DNA of 64,000 nt from Tritonibacter horizontis (GTDB taxonomy: Bacteria > Pseudomonadota > Alphaproteobacteria > Rhodobacterales > Rhodobacteraceae): the NCBI RefSeq assembly GCF_001518015.1, contig NZ_LPUY01000017.1, positions 23,197 through 87,196 on the forward strand, read 5' to 3'. Shown here piece by piece: positions 19,002 through 26,680 of the stretch. The notes beneath the pieces are model-generated. The model did no database searches and had not been told where the DNA came from. It saw nothing but the letters and a program-made list of their open reading frames with translations. The position numbers and the translations under genes were made by a program. Position 1 is the first letter of the stretch. Each line of letters begins with the position of its first letter.

Positions 19002-19067
19002 TCAGGTACTCCCAGTTGGTCTTTTTTTTCCCGCGGGGCGGGCGTGTCCATTCAAAAAGGTGGAGCG

Positions 19068-19097
19068 ATTTAGCCTGCTGCGTTGGGTCGGGGTCAA
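19068..19097 (-). promoter_or_regulatory. Sigma70-like promoter of the BMP importer
   Basis: On the minus strand, TTGACC (19097-19092) and CTAAAT (19073-19068) are 18 bp apart, about 65 bp before the binding-protein start. No operator-like symmetry was seen nearby. Confidence 0.5.
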
Positions 19098-19136
19098 CAT
19101 TTTTTTGACCACCCGGTCCAAAAACACCTGTTTCCC

Positions 19137-19562
19137 TTAGGGAAACAACCGTTTCATGAGCAATGCGTCTGCCGCTGCTGCCTTTGGGCGCGGATAATAG
19201 GCCTTTCGAATCCCGACAAGCCCGAATCCGCAACTTGAGTATAGCGCCTGGGCAGCGCCATTGTCTGCTGCGACCTCGAGAAAAGCTGTCGTGACACCAC
19301 GTTGTGCAGCCTTTCTCATCCAGTCCTGCATAATGCGGGTGCCGTGACCCTGCCGTTGATGGTCTGGATGGGTCGCGATGGTCAGCAGTTCCGCCTCGTC
19401 GGTGATCTCGCGCACCAGCGCAAAGGCGCGGCCATCGCCGGTCAGATGGGTGAAGCGATCCGCCAGCAGATCGGCGAATTCCTGCGTGGTCCAGGGGCGC
19501 GATTGGGTGAAGGCCGCGGCATGAGTCGCGGCCAGCGCCGACGGGCTCTGGTCTTCAGTCAT
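19137..19562 (-). CDS. rimI: GNAT N-acetyltransferase, RimI-like
   Basis: A 141-residue GNAT acetyltransferase of the type that acetylates the N-terminal alanine of ribosomal protein S18. Seen: the acetyl-CoA-binding motif A in ATHPDHQRQGHGTRIMQ near 65-80 and the C-terminal ALYSSCGFGLVGIRKAYY near 110-125. Start ATG 19562 lies inside the end of tsaB (8-bp overlap); reading further upstream would only duplicate tsaB sequence. tsaB-rimI pairing is widespread in bacteria, supporting the name. Confidence 0.87.
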   Translation of the reverse strand: MTEDQSPSALAATHAAAFTQSRPWTTQEFADLLADRFTHLTGDGRAFALVREITDEAELLTIATHPDHQRQGHGTRIMQDWMRKAAQRGVTTAFLEVAADNGAAQALYSSCGFGLVGIRKAYYPRPKAAAADALLMKRLFP

Positions 19563-20226
19563 CCAGAAGCACGGGCGGCTGGTCGCGCGACGGGGCTGCA
19601 TCTGCCGGGCGCAGATAGAGCGGCGCAGGGGGCGGCAGGTCGGTGCGGCCAATCCGGCTGGCGGCGACGCGGGCGATGGCCTCTGCCACCGGGTAGCGGG
19701 CGGCAGTCACTGTGCCGCCACATCGGGCGGCGATCTCGTCGGCGCGGTGGCCGATGCAACGTGGCGCGGCACCGGTGGTCGGCAGATCGGCGGGCAACGT
19801 GTCGAGCGTGCAATGGCAGGGCGCCGACGCGGGAGCTGCTGAACTGATCACCTGCACATAAAGCCCCTCGCGCCGCGCATCGAGGCTGGAGACCACCAGG
19901 CCGTCGGTGCCAAAAGCCTGTGCGTCCAGGCTGGAGACGCCGATGGCCGGCACCTCCAGCCCGAGCGCGAGGCCCCGCGCCGCCGAGACGGAAATGCGGA
20001 TGCCGGTGAAATTGCCCGGACCAATGCCGACGGCCAGCGCCGACAGCGCGCCAAAGCTGGCGCCGCCCTCGGCCAGGATCTCTTCCAGCAGCGGGATCAG
20101 GCGTTCGGCCTGTCCCTTTGCCATGTCTTCTTGTCGCTGGGCGAGGATCTGCGGGCCGCGCAACAAAGCGGCCGCGCAATGCGCGGCCGATGTGTCAAAC
20201 GCCAGGATCAGCGGATCGTCTGTCAT
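19555..20226 (-). CDS. tsaB: tRNA threonylcarbamoyladenosine biosynthesis protein TsaB
   Basis: A 223-residue TsaB protein, partner of TsaD in making t6A37 on ANN-decoding tRNAs. Seen: N-terminal LILAFDTSAAHCAAAL, ALAVGIGPGNFTGIRISVSAARGLA near 68-92 and SSLDARREGLYVQ near 120, all of the ASKHA fold. The ATG at 20226 is taken rather than an in-frame TTG at 20256, because homologues start with a short tail before LILAFDTS. It follows nifU after 19 bp and overlaps rimI by 8 bp. Confidence 0.92.
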   Translation of the reverse strand: MTDDPLILAFDTSAAHCAAALLRGPQILAQRQEDMAKGQAERLIPLLEEILAEGGASFGALSALAVGIGPGNFTGIRISVSAARGLALGLEVPAIGVSSLDAQAFGTDGLVVSSLDARREGLYVQVISSAAPASAPCHCTLDTLPADLPTTGAAPRCIGHRADEIAARCGGTVTAARYPVAEAIARVAASRIGRTDLPPPAPLYLRPADAAPSRDQPPVLLDD

Positions 20227-20245
20227 CTGCTCAGGCGGCAAAGAG

Positions 20246-20809
20246 TCAGACCGCAACCGGGCGCACTTCGGTCACCTCGGGGATGTAATGCCGCAGCAGG
20301 TTCTCGATCCCCATCTTCAGGGTCAGTGTCGAGGACGGGCAGCCGGCGCACGCGCCCTGCATGTGGAGGTAAACAACGCCGCGATCAAACCCGTGAAAGG
20401 TGATGTCGCCACCGTCCTGTGCCACCGCCGGGCGCACGCGGCTGTCCAGCAGTTCCTTGATCTGGTTGACGATTTCGCCATCCTCACCGGTGTGTTCGGC
20501 ATGGCCGGAGGCTTGCTGGCCGCCTTCGTCGATGACCGGCTGGCCGGATTGGTAATGTTCCATCACCGCGCCCAGTACGGCGGGTTTGATGTGGTCCCAT
20601 TCAACGGTGTCATCCTTGGTGACAGTGACAAAGTCATTGCCAAAGAACACGCCGGTGACGCCCCCAACCGCAAAGATGCGCTGGGCGAGCGGGGATTTTC
20701 CCGCCGCCTCGACGGTGGGGAAATCGGCCGTGCCCGCATCCAGAACAGTCTGGCCGGGCAGGAATTTCAGGGTCGCCGGGTTCGGCGTGGATTCGGTCTG
20801 GATAAACAT
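20246..20809 (-). CDS. NifU family Fe-S cluster scaffold/carrier protein (NfuA type)
   Basis: A 187-residue Nfu protein: an N-terminal Nfu_N (HIRIP-like) domain starting MFIQTESTPNPATLKF and a C-terminal NifU domain with the cluster-binding CxxC (Cys154, Cys157 in GACAGCPSS). It carries Fe-S clusters to apo-enzymes in the cytoplasm. GGAGAG precedes ATG 20809. Upstream there is a sigma70-like promoter and an Irr/ICE-like palindrome (20880-20896), so expression is probably iron-linked. It leads the nifU-tsaB-rimI operon. Confidence 0.93.
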   Translation of the reverse strand: MFIQTESTPNPATLKFLPGQTVLDAGTADFPTVEAAGKSPLAQRIFAVGGVTGVFFGNDFVTVTKDDTVEWDHIKPAVLGAVMEHYQSGQPVIDEGGQQASGHAEHTGEDGEIVNQIKELLDSRVRPAVAQDGGDITFHGFDRGVVYLHMQGACAGCPSSTLTLKMGIENLLRHYIPEVTEVRPVAV

Positions 20810-20848
20810 CTCGGCTCTCCGTCAGGCTGGCCCGGTCAACATGGTCTG

Positions 20849-20877
20849 CATATGCGACCTGCCCGGTGGCCTGTCAA
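20849..20877 (-). promoter_or_regulatory. Promoter of nifU-tsaB-rimI
   Basis: Minus-strand TTGACA (20877-20872) and CATATG (20854-20849) with a 17-bp spacer, about 40 bp before the nifU start. The -35 is perfect, the -10 only fair. Confidence 0.6.
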
Positions 20878-20879
20878 GT

Positions 20880-20896
20880 TTTGGAATGATTCTAAA
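20880..20896. promoter_or_regulatory. Irr/ICE-like palindrome upstream of nifU
   Basis: TTTGGAA, spacer TGA, TTCTAAA: arms are inverted repeats with one mismatch. On the minus strand it reads TTTAGAA-N3-TTCCAAA, one base from the iron control element TTTAGAA-N3-TTCTAAA bound by Irr in alphaproteobacteria (established motif, recalled). It abuts the -35 of nifU on its upstream side. Confidence 0.6.
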
Positions 20897-20980
20897 TTAG
20901 GGGCTGCGGCGCGAAATGCAAGGCTTTCAGCAAGCGCCTTGCAAGGGCGGCGTGGCGGGCGGGTGAGCTGCACGGGGCCG

Positions 20981-21436
20981 TCAGGTGATGGCCTCGAGCC
21001 TTTCCTTGGACATATCACCGGGCACGATGGTGATCGGCAAGGGCAATGTGCCGGCGGTGCGGGTCAGTTGGGTGACGATGGGGCCGGGGCCCTTGCGGTC
21101 GCTGGCGGCGCCAAGCACCAGCACGCCGACCTCCGGGTCCTCTTCGATCTGGGCGAGGATTTCCGGCACGATGTCGCCCTCGCGGATCATCAGCTCGGGG
21201 TCCACGCCCTGACGGTCGCGCATCCATTTGGCGAAAACTTCGAAATGGGCATGGATGCGTTCGCGGGCTTCTTCGCGCATGACCTCGCCGACGCCGATCC
21301 AATGGTTGAATTCATCCGGCGGGATCACCGAGAGGATCAGCACGCCGCCGCCGGTCTTTGCCGCGCGCATGGCCGCGAACCGCATGGCGTTCAGGCATTC
21401 GCGGCTGTCATCCAGCACCACTAGAAACTTGCGCAT
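20981..21436 (-). CDS. Universal stress protein (UspA family)
   Basis: A 151-residue single-domain Usp. Seen: N-terminal strand FLVVLDDSRECLNAMRFA with the conserved Asp, and VLVLGAASDRKGPGPIVTQL near 108-127 in place of the canonical ATP-binding G-2x-G-9x-G(S/T) motif, which is only partly kept here. It is cytoplasmic. It stands alone between nifU and the aminotransferase and is not obviously co-transcribed with either. Confidence 0.88.
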   Translation of the reverse strand: MRKFLVVLDDSRECLNAMRFAAMRAAKTGGGVLILSVIPPDEFNHWIGVGEVMREEARERIHAHFEVFAKWMRDRQGVDPELMIREGDIVPEILAQIEEDPEVGVLVLGAASDRKGPGPIVTQLTRTAGTLPLPITIVPGDMSKERLEAIT

Positions 21437-21541
21437 CCTACCCCCTGTCGTCCTTGCGGCATATTGGCCGAAGCAACCGGGCGACGCAATAGAACTGTGG
21501 GGGCTCCTGGGTGCGGCGCCCGGCGCGGGGCGGTGCCGGGA

Positions 21542-22402
21542 TCAGGCGGATTTGGCCCAGTCCCAGTACATTTCGCGCACCCGGCGGGTCACCGGACCGT
21601 GCTGATAGCTGACATCGTCAAAGGCGGTGACGGGGGTCACCTTGGCCATGTTGCCAGACAGGAAGACCTCGTCCGCGGCCTCGAAATGGGCGTAGCTCAG
21701 CACCGTTTCATGCACCTGAATACCGTCGGCGCGCATGTTCTCGATATGGCGGGCACGAGTGATCCCGGCCAGGAAGGTGCCATTGGCAATCGGGGTGAAG
21801 ACCTCGCCATCCTTGACCATGAACACGTTCGAGGTCGCGGTTTCGGCCACGTTGCCCATCGCGTCGCAGGTCAGCGTATTGGTGAACCCCTTGGCGCGGG
21901 CTTCGCGCAACATGCGGGCATTGTTGGGATAAAGGCAGCCGGCCTTGGCATTCACCACAGCGGATTCCAGCACCGGACGGCGAAAACTGGTGCGGGTCAG
22001 GGTGGCCGAGGCGGCCGCTTGCGCCATCGGGATTTCCTCAAGGCAGAGGGCGAATTTGGTCGCTTCGGGGGCGGGGGCGATCATGGTCTGGTCGCCTTCG
22101 GTGGCCCAGTACATCGGCCGGATATAGACCGCGCTGTCGGGCGAGAAGGCGCTGAGCCCCTCGCGCACGATCTCGACCATCTGGTCGGCCGGCACGGTCG
22201 CGGCCATCATCAGCGCCTCGGCCGAGGCATTGGCGCGGGCGCAATGTTTGTCGAGGTCGGGGCTGACCCCGTCGAACCAGCGCGCGCCGTCAAAGACGGA
22301 CGAGCCAAGCCATGCGGCGTGATCGGCGGCGGACATGATGGCGACATCGCCGTCATGCCATTGGCCGTTGAAATAGGTGCGGATGTTTTTGCCGACAGCC
22401 AT
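21542..22402 (-). CDS. Branched-chain amino acid aminotransferase (class IV)
   Basis: A 286-residue fold-type IV PLP aminotransferase that should interconvert Leu/Ile/Val and their 2-oxo acids. Seen: SSVFDGARWFDG near 35-46, RPMYWA near 95, the PLP lysine in NAKAGCLYPNN (Lys153), GNVAETATSNVFMV near 185-200 and a C-terminal GTFLAGITR block near 215. GAGG lies eight bases before ATG 22402. D-amino-acid aminotransferase-like activity cannot be excluded in this fold type, but the sequence reads as IlvE-like. Confidence 0.88.
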   Translation of the reverse strand: MAVGKNIRTYFNGQWHDGDVAIMSAADHAAWLGSSVFDGARWFDGVSPDLDKHCARANASAEALMMAATVPADQMVEIVREGLSAFSPDSAVYIRPMYWATEGDQTMIAPAPEATKFALCLEEIPMAQAAASATLTRTSFRRPVLESAVVNAKAGCLYPNNARMLREARAKGFTNTLTCDAMGNVAETATSNVFMVKDGEVFTPIANGTFLAGITRARHIENMRADGIQVHETVLSYAHFEAADEVFLSGNMAKVTPVTAFDDVSYQHGPVTRRVREMYWDWAKSA

Positions 22403-22516
22403 GGGGAAACCTCGGGTCTTGGAAATCTGGATAGGGGGTGACGTTAGGCGGCGGGCCGGGCAAGGTCCAGTGCGAAAGGCCGCGGCAAACGGATGGAATT
22501 TGACCAGCGGCCGGGG

Positions 22517-23587
22517 TCAGGCATCGTAGCTGATCACCAGCCGGTCGCTGAGCGGGTAGGACTGGCAGGACAGCACAAACCCCTTGGCGACCTCGTCATC
22601 CTCCAGCGCGTGGTTGGCGGCCATTTCGACATCGCCCTCGATCACCCGGCAGCGGCAGGTGGAGCAGACCCCGGCGCGACAGGACCAGGGCGCGTCCATC
22701 GCGTTCTCCAGCGCGGCCTCCAGCACGGTGGTGTTGCGGTCGAGCGTCACGGTGCGGGTGGCGCCGTCGAGCGTGATCGCGGCCGTTACCGGCGCGCGGG
22801 CGGCGAGCCCGGTCGCGGCGGCCTGTTGCGTCACGCGGCCGGGCTGGTTGGAGGCGAAGAGTTCAAACTTGATCTGGTCATCTGCCAGACCGGCGCTGCG
22901 CAGGGCGGCGGCAATGCCGAGCATCATCGGTTCCGGCCCGCAGATAAAGGCGGTGTCGATCGCGCCAATAGGGATCCAGCGTTCAAACAGCTGGGCGCAT
23001 TTCTCTTGCGTGACGCGACCGGTGAACAGGTCCACCTCCTGCGCGTCGGTTTCCAGCACATGGATCACCGACAGACGGCCCATGTAGCGGTTCTTCAGGT
23101 CCTCGATCTCCTCGCGGAACATGATCGAGTTCACGCCCTTGTTGGCATAGACCAGCGTGAAACGTGACCGGGGTTCGGTCTGAAGCGTGGTTTTCAGGAT
23201 CGACAGCACCGGCGTGATGCCCGACCCGCCGGCAAAGCCGAGGTAGTGTTTTTCGGCGCTCGCATCGAGGGGGGTAAAGAACCGCCCCTGCGGGGGCATC
23301 GCCTCGACCGTGTCGCCGACCTTGAGCTCCGTATTGGCCCAGGTGGAAAAGGCACCGCCCTCGACCCGTTTGATGCCCACCTTCAGGAGGCCGTCGTCGC
23401 GGCCGGCACAGATCGAATAGCTGCGGCGCAGTTCGGTGCCGTCAAACGTGCGGCGGAAGGTCAGGTATTGGCCTTGGGTAAAGTCGAACGCCGCCGCAGC
23501 ACCATTGAGCGGTTTCAGCGTCACCACCACCGCGTCGCGGATGGTGTGTTTGATCTCGGTGACTTCGAGCGGGTGAAAGCGGGCCAT
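22517..23587 (-). CDS. paaE: 1,2-phenylacetyl-CoA epoxidase, reductase subunit PaaE
   Basis: A 356-residue FAD/2Fe-2S reductase that passes electrons from NADPH to the PaaA diiron site. Seen: an FNR-type FAD module with RRSYSICAG near 52, the NADPH part with GFAGGSGITPVLS near 110 and FICGPEPMM near 222, then a plant-type ferredoxin domain with C-x4-C-x2-C in CRAGVCSTCRC and a final Cys in LSCQ near 343. ATG 23587 matches the start of E. coli PaaE (MTTFHSL); an in-frame TTG at 23599 has a better-spaced GGAGG and may be the real start. Last gene of paaABCDE, 13-25 bp after paaD. Confidence 0.94.
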   Translation of the reverse strand: MARFHPLEVTEIKHTIRDAVVVTLKPLNGAAAAFDFTQGQYLTFRRTFDGTELRRSYSICAGRDDGLLKVGIKRVEGGAFSTWANTELKVGDTVEAMPPQGRFFTPLDASAEKHYLGFAGGSGITPVLSILKTTLQTEPRSRFTLVYANKGVNSIMFREEIEDLKNRYMGRLSVIHVLETDAQEVDLFTGRVTQEKCAQLFERWIPIGAIDTAFICGPEPMMLGIAAALRSAGLADDQIKFELFASNQPGRVTQQAAATGLAARAPVTAAITLDGATRTVTLDRNTTVLEAALENAMDAPWSCRAGVCSTCRCRVIEGDVEMAANHALEDDEVAKGFVLSCQSYPLSDRLVISYDA

Positions 23588-23612
23588 CGGGCTGGTCAAG
23601 GGGCGGGCCTCC

Positions 23613-24089
23613 TCAGATACACTTGAAATAGTCGAAGGGTTCCAGACAGGCGTCGCAGCGCCAATGGGCCTTGCAGGGGGTGGAGCCGAACTGGCTGACG
23701 CGGGTCACCTTTGGGCTGGCGCAGCGCGGGCACTGGTCGGGGCCACCGGCCGGGGAGGGCGGCGCGATGCCGTAGTCGGCCAGCCGCGCGCGGCCCTTGT
23801 CCGACAGCCAGTCGGTGGTCCAGGGCGGCGCGATCTGGGTCTTGATCGTGAGCCGGTCGATGCCGTGGGCGGCGAGTGCGGTTTTCACGTCGAGGCGAAT
23901 GACCGAAGTGGCGGGGCAGCCGGAATAGGTCGGCGTCAGGGTGACGATGAGGCCGTCGTCGCTCCACTCAACATCGCGCACGATGCCGAGGTCGACGAGG
24001 GAGATCACCGGGATTTCCGGATCGGGCACCGCGTCGAGCCAGTCCCAGATCTGCGCGAGGGAGGGCTGGTTGGATTGGGTGTCGGTCAC
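23613..24089 (-). CDS. paaD: Phenylacetate degradation protein PaaD (Fe-S assembly, MIP18-like)
   Basis: A 158-residue PaaD. Seen: the MIP18/DUF59 domain with VPDPEIPVISLVDLGIVRDV near 20-40 and TYSGCPAT near 55-62 (conserved Cys), then a C-terminal zinc-ribbon-like tail with CPRC near 118 and CDAC near 145. PaaD is thought to mature the Fe-S cluster of PaaE. Start is GTG 24089, with GGAGG six bases upstream. It is preceded by a 127-bp GC-rich spacer that contains a strong hairpin, unusual in an otherwise tight operon. Confidence 0.92.
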   Translation of the reverse strand: MTDTQSNQPSLAQIWDWLDAVPDPEIPVISLVDLGIVRDVEWSDDGLIVTLTPTYSGCPATSVIRLDVKTALAAHGIDRLTIKTQIAPPWTTDWLSDKGRARLADYGIAPPSPAGGPDQCPRCASPKVTRVSQFGSTPCKAHWRCDACLEPFDYFKCI

Positions 24090-24130
24090 AATGAACCTCC
24101 GGTCCGGCCGATAGGCCGGGCCACGCCCGT

Positions 24131-24150
24131 CCCGCCCCTCACGGGGCGGG
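24131..24150 (-). terminator. GC hairpin in the paaC-paaD spacer
   Basis: Perfect eight-base all-GC arms CCCGCCCC (24131-24138) and GGGGCGGG (24143-24150) with a four-base loop. There is no T tract, so it is more likely an mRNA-processing or attenuation structure than a full terminator. Confidence 0.45.
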
Positions 24151-24216
24151 CGCTCCACGCCCCCCCCGCCGGGCCGGACGCGGCCCTCAGGGCAATAGGA
24201 CAGGGCAAAGCAAACA

Positions 24217-24981
24217 TCACCACGTCGCTCCCGGATAGGCGCGCTGCATCCACTGCATGGTGGTCAGCAGATGGCCGAGATGCTCGGTGTGCATCTTGCC
24301 ATCGCGGCCACCGCCACGGGCACGCCGGGCCGCCGGTAGGGTCAGCGTCGCCTCGCCCAGCACGCGGGCGAGGGTGGCGTCAAACTCCGCCCGCAGGGAG
24401 GCCGGATCGGGGGCGATGCCGGCCTCGACCAGCGCGGCATCCACCGCGTCGCTGAGGAACATCTCGCCCACGTAAGGATAGAGGTAATACAGTGCCGCCT
24501 GCATGCGCGCGTGGCTTTCCTCGGTGCCGTCGCCAAGGCCGATCACCGTCTCGGCGGAGCGGTCCAGATGGTAGGTCGCTTCCTTCACCGCCTTGGCGGC
24601 GATGGCGGCGACACGCGCGTCAGAGGAGGAGGTCAAGGCCCGCAGTTGCAGGACGTGCCAGGCATCAAACAGGAATTGTCGCATCAGGGTCTGGCCAAAA
24701 TCGCCATTCGGCATCTCGACCAGCAGCAGGTTGCGAAACTCCCAGGCATCGCGCAGAAACGCGAGGTCATCGGCGGTCTTGCCCTGTCCCTGCACCTCGG
24801 CGGCGAGGCCAAGCCACATCTGGGTCTGGCCGATCAGATCCAGCGCGGTATTGGCCAGCGCGATGTCTTCCTCCAGCGCCGGGCCATGGCCGCACCATTC
24901 GCTGGTGCGATGGCCGAGGATCAGCGTGTTGTCCCCCATCCGCAGGAGAAATTCAGCGAGCGCCTGATCCTGCGACATCAC
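24217..24981 (-). CDS. paaC: 1,2-phenylacetyl-CoA epoxidase structural subunit PaaC
   Basis: A 254-residue ferritin-like helical protein, the non-catalytic partner of PaaA in the epoxidase core. Seen: AEFLLRMGDNTLILGHRTSEWCGHGPALEEDIALAN in two adjoining blocks (residues 9-44) and ATYHLDRSAETVIGLGDGTEESHARMQ in its second half. The start overlaps the paaB stop (ATGA), with a second ATG immediately after. Length and sequence fit PaaC. Confidence 0.94.
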   Translation of the reverse strand: MMSQDQALAEFLLRMGDNTLILGHRTSEWCGHGPALEEDIALANTALDLIGQTQMWLGLAAEVQGQGKTADDLAFLRDAWEFRNLLLVEMPNGDFGQTLMRQFLFDAWHVLQLRALTSSSDARVAAIAAKAVKEATYHLDRSAETVIGLGDGTEESHARMQAALYYLYPYVGEMFLSDAVDAALVEAGIAPDPASLRAEFDATLARVLGEATLTLPAARRARGGGRDGKMHTEHLGHLLTTMQWMQRAYPGATW

Positions 24982-25262
24982 ATCGCCCCCACGTCATCGG
25001 GAATGTCGAAAAAGGACGGGTGGCGGTAGACCTTGCTTTCGGACGGGTCGTACATCGGCCCCTTGTCCGAGGGGGAGGAGGCGGTGATCGCCTCCGCCTC
25101 GACAACCCAGATCGACACCCCTTCATTGCGGCGGGTGTAGACGTCGCGGGCGTTCTTGATCGCCATTTCGGCGTCAGCGGCGTGCAGGCTGCCAACGTGA
25201 CGGTGGCTGAGGCCATGCTGGCCGCGGATGAAGATTTCCCAGAGGGGCCATTCGGTTTTCAT
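24978..25262 (-). CDS. paaB: 1,2-phenylacetyl-CoA epoxidase subunit PaaB
   Basis: A 94-residue PaaB, the small bridging subunit needed for PaaAC activity. Seen: MKTEWPLWEIFIRGQHGLSH at the start, HVGSLHAADAEMAIKNARDVYTRR in the middle and a C-terminal YDPSESKVYRHPSFF. ATG 25262 has AAAGGA seven bases before it; the reading frame extends further upstream but without homology. It overlaps paaC by four bases. Confidence 0.94.
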   Translation of the reverse strand: MKTEWPLWEIFIRGQHGLSHRHVGSLHAADAEMAIKNARDVYTRRNEGVSIWVVEAEAITASSPSDKGPMYDPSESKVYRHPSFFDIPDDVGAM

Positions 25263-25351
25263 GGTCTGTCCTTTCGGTGCTGAGACAGGCCGCGCCCCAG
25301 TGAAGAAGGCGCGCGGGGCTGCCGCAGGGCATGTCAAAACGTGACGGGCGC

Positions 25352-26344
25352 CTATTCCGCCGCCGTCTTGCGGGCGCGTTTCTTCTCGGCATGGGCCATC
25401 AGCCCGTCGCGCACCCAGGCGCCGTTGTCCCAGGCGGCGTTGCGGGCCGCCAGGCGGTCCACATTGCAGGGACCGTTGCCCTTGAGCACCTCGAAGAACT
25501 CTTCCCAATCGGGTTCGGAGAAGTCGTAGCCGCCCTTGTCCGCGTTCCATTTGAGGTTTTCATCCGGCACCCGGAGCCCGAGGTAATCCGCCTGCGGCAC
25601 GGTCTGGTCGACGAATTTCTGCCGCAGCTCGTCATTGGTGTTCATCTTGATTCGCCAGGCCATCGACTGCGCCGAATGGACTGAATCCTTGTCGGAGGGG
25701 CCGAACATCATCAGCGAGGGGAACCAGAACCGGTTCAGCGCATCCTGCGCCATCGCCTTTTGCTGGGGCGTGCCCTTTGCCATCTTCATCATGATGTCAA
25801 AGCCCTGACGCTGGTGAAAGCTCTCTTCCTTGCAGATGCGGATCATGGCGCGGGAATAGGGGCCGAAGGAGGTCCGTTGCAGCGGCACCTGGTTCATAAT
25901 GGCGGCGCCATCCACCAGCCAGCCGACCGCGCCCATATCGGCCCAGGTCAGGGTCGGGTAGTTGAAGATCGACGAATATTTCATCCGCCCGTCCAGCAGC
26001 ATCCGGGTCATCTCGTCGCGGGAAATACCCAGCGTTTCGGCGGCTCCATAGAGATAGAGCCCATGGCCGGCCTCGTCCTGCACCTTAGCCAGCAGGATCG
26101 CCTTGCGTTCCAGCGTCGGCGCGCGGGTGATCCAGTTGCCCTCGGGCAGCTGGCCGACGATTTCGGAATGGGCATGCTGGCCGATCTGGCGGATCAGCGT
26201 CTTGCGATACCCCTCGGGCATCCAGTCCTTCGGCTCGATCTTCTCGCCCGCGTCGATGCGATCCTGAAAGGCGGCGTCTTCGGGCGACATATCCGCCCGC
26301 GACATCACGCCCTTGCCGGTCGATTTGACCATTTGCGCGTACAT
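25352..26344 (-). CDS. paaA: 1,2-phenylacetyl-CoA epoxidase catalytic subunit PaaA
   Basis: A 330-residue diiron oxygenase subunit that epoxidises the ring of phenylacetyl-CoA. Seen: the ferritin-like iron ligands in [13 protein letters not shown] near 95 and [15 protein letters not shown] near 170, and [21 protein letters not shown] near 225. GGAGG lies nine bases before ATG 26344. First gene of paaABCDE. The later pathway enzymes (paaG, paaZ, paaJ, paaK) and the regulator are not in the window, so they must be elsewhere. Confidence 0.95.
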   Translation of the reverse strand: MYAQMVKSTGKGVMSRADMSPEDAAFQDRIDAGEKIEPKDWMPEGYRKTLIRQIGQHAHSEIVGQLPEGNWITRAPTLERKAILLAKVQDEAGHGLYLYGAAETLGISRDEMTRMLLDGRMKYSSIFNYPTLTWADMGAVGWLVDGAAIMNQVPLQRTSFGPYSRAMIRICKEESFHQRQGFDIMMKMAKGTPQQKAMAQDALNRFWFPSLMMFGPSDKDSVHSAQSMAWRIKMNTNDELRQKFVDQTVPQADYLGLRVPDENLKWNADKGGYDFSEPDWEEFFEVLKGNGPCNVDRLAARNAAWDNGAWVRDGLMAHAEKKRARKTAAE

Positions 26345-26680
26345 GGCTGGTTCCTCCGGTGCGGTCAGGGGAGCAGCAGCCGTGGCCCCTGAACAGGCTC
26401 AGTCCCGCGCAGTCTAGGCGCGGCTTTGATTCGGCTCAAGATGAAATGTAACAGAAATAGATGTTTTCTGAATTTTGTGTAACGTAAATTGCGATACCTC
26501 CCACGGCCGGCGCGTCGCAACCGATAACCCACCGTAAAAATAAGAAAATTGTGACAGTCCCGAGACTCAGGCGCATAGTCTGCGGCATGATAGCTGCACT
26601 GGAAACCGAGTCGCTGTGGCTCGGCTGACAGGTCAGACTGAAGAAACCCTGAGGATAAGAGGAAGAACAGGCTGCCCGAA
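26345..26680. other. 336-bp divergent intergenic region, paaA / atuA-like gene
   Basis: The middle (about 26430-26570) is clearly AT-rich for this genome, as expected for two divergent promoters. I see no exact long palindrome. A short CCGAG/CTCGG hairpin lies in the leader at 26607-26625, inside a possible 13-codon reading frame (26587-26628) that I do not call a gene. Confidence 0.5.

Noticed and set aside
26587..26628. A 13-codon frame in the leader of the AtuA-like gene
   Set aside because: It has no clear ribosome site and overlaps a small hairpin. Too little to call a leader peptide.
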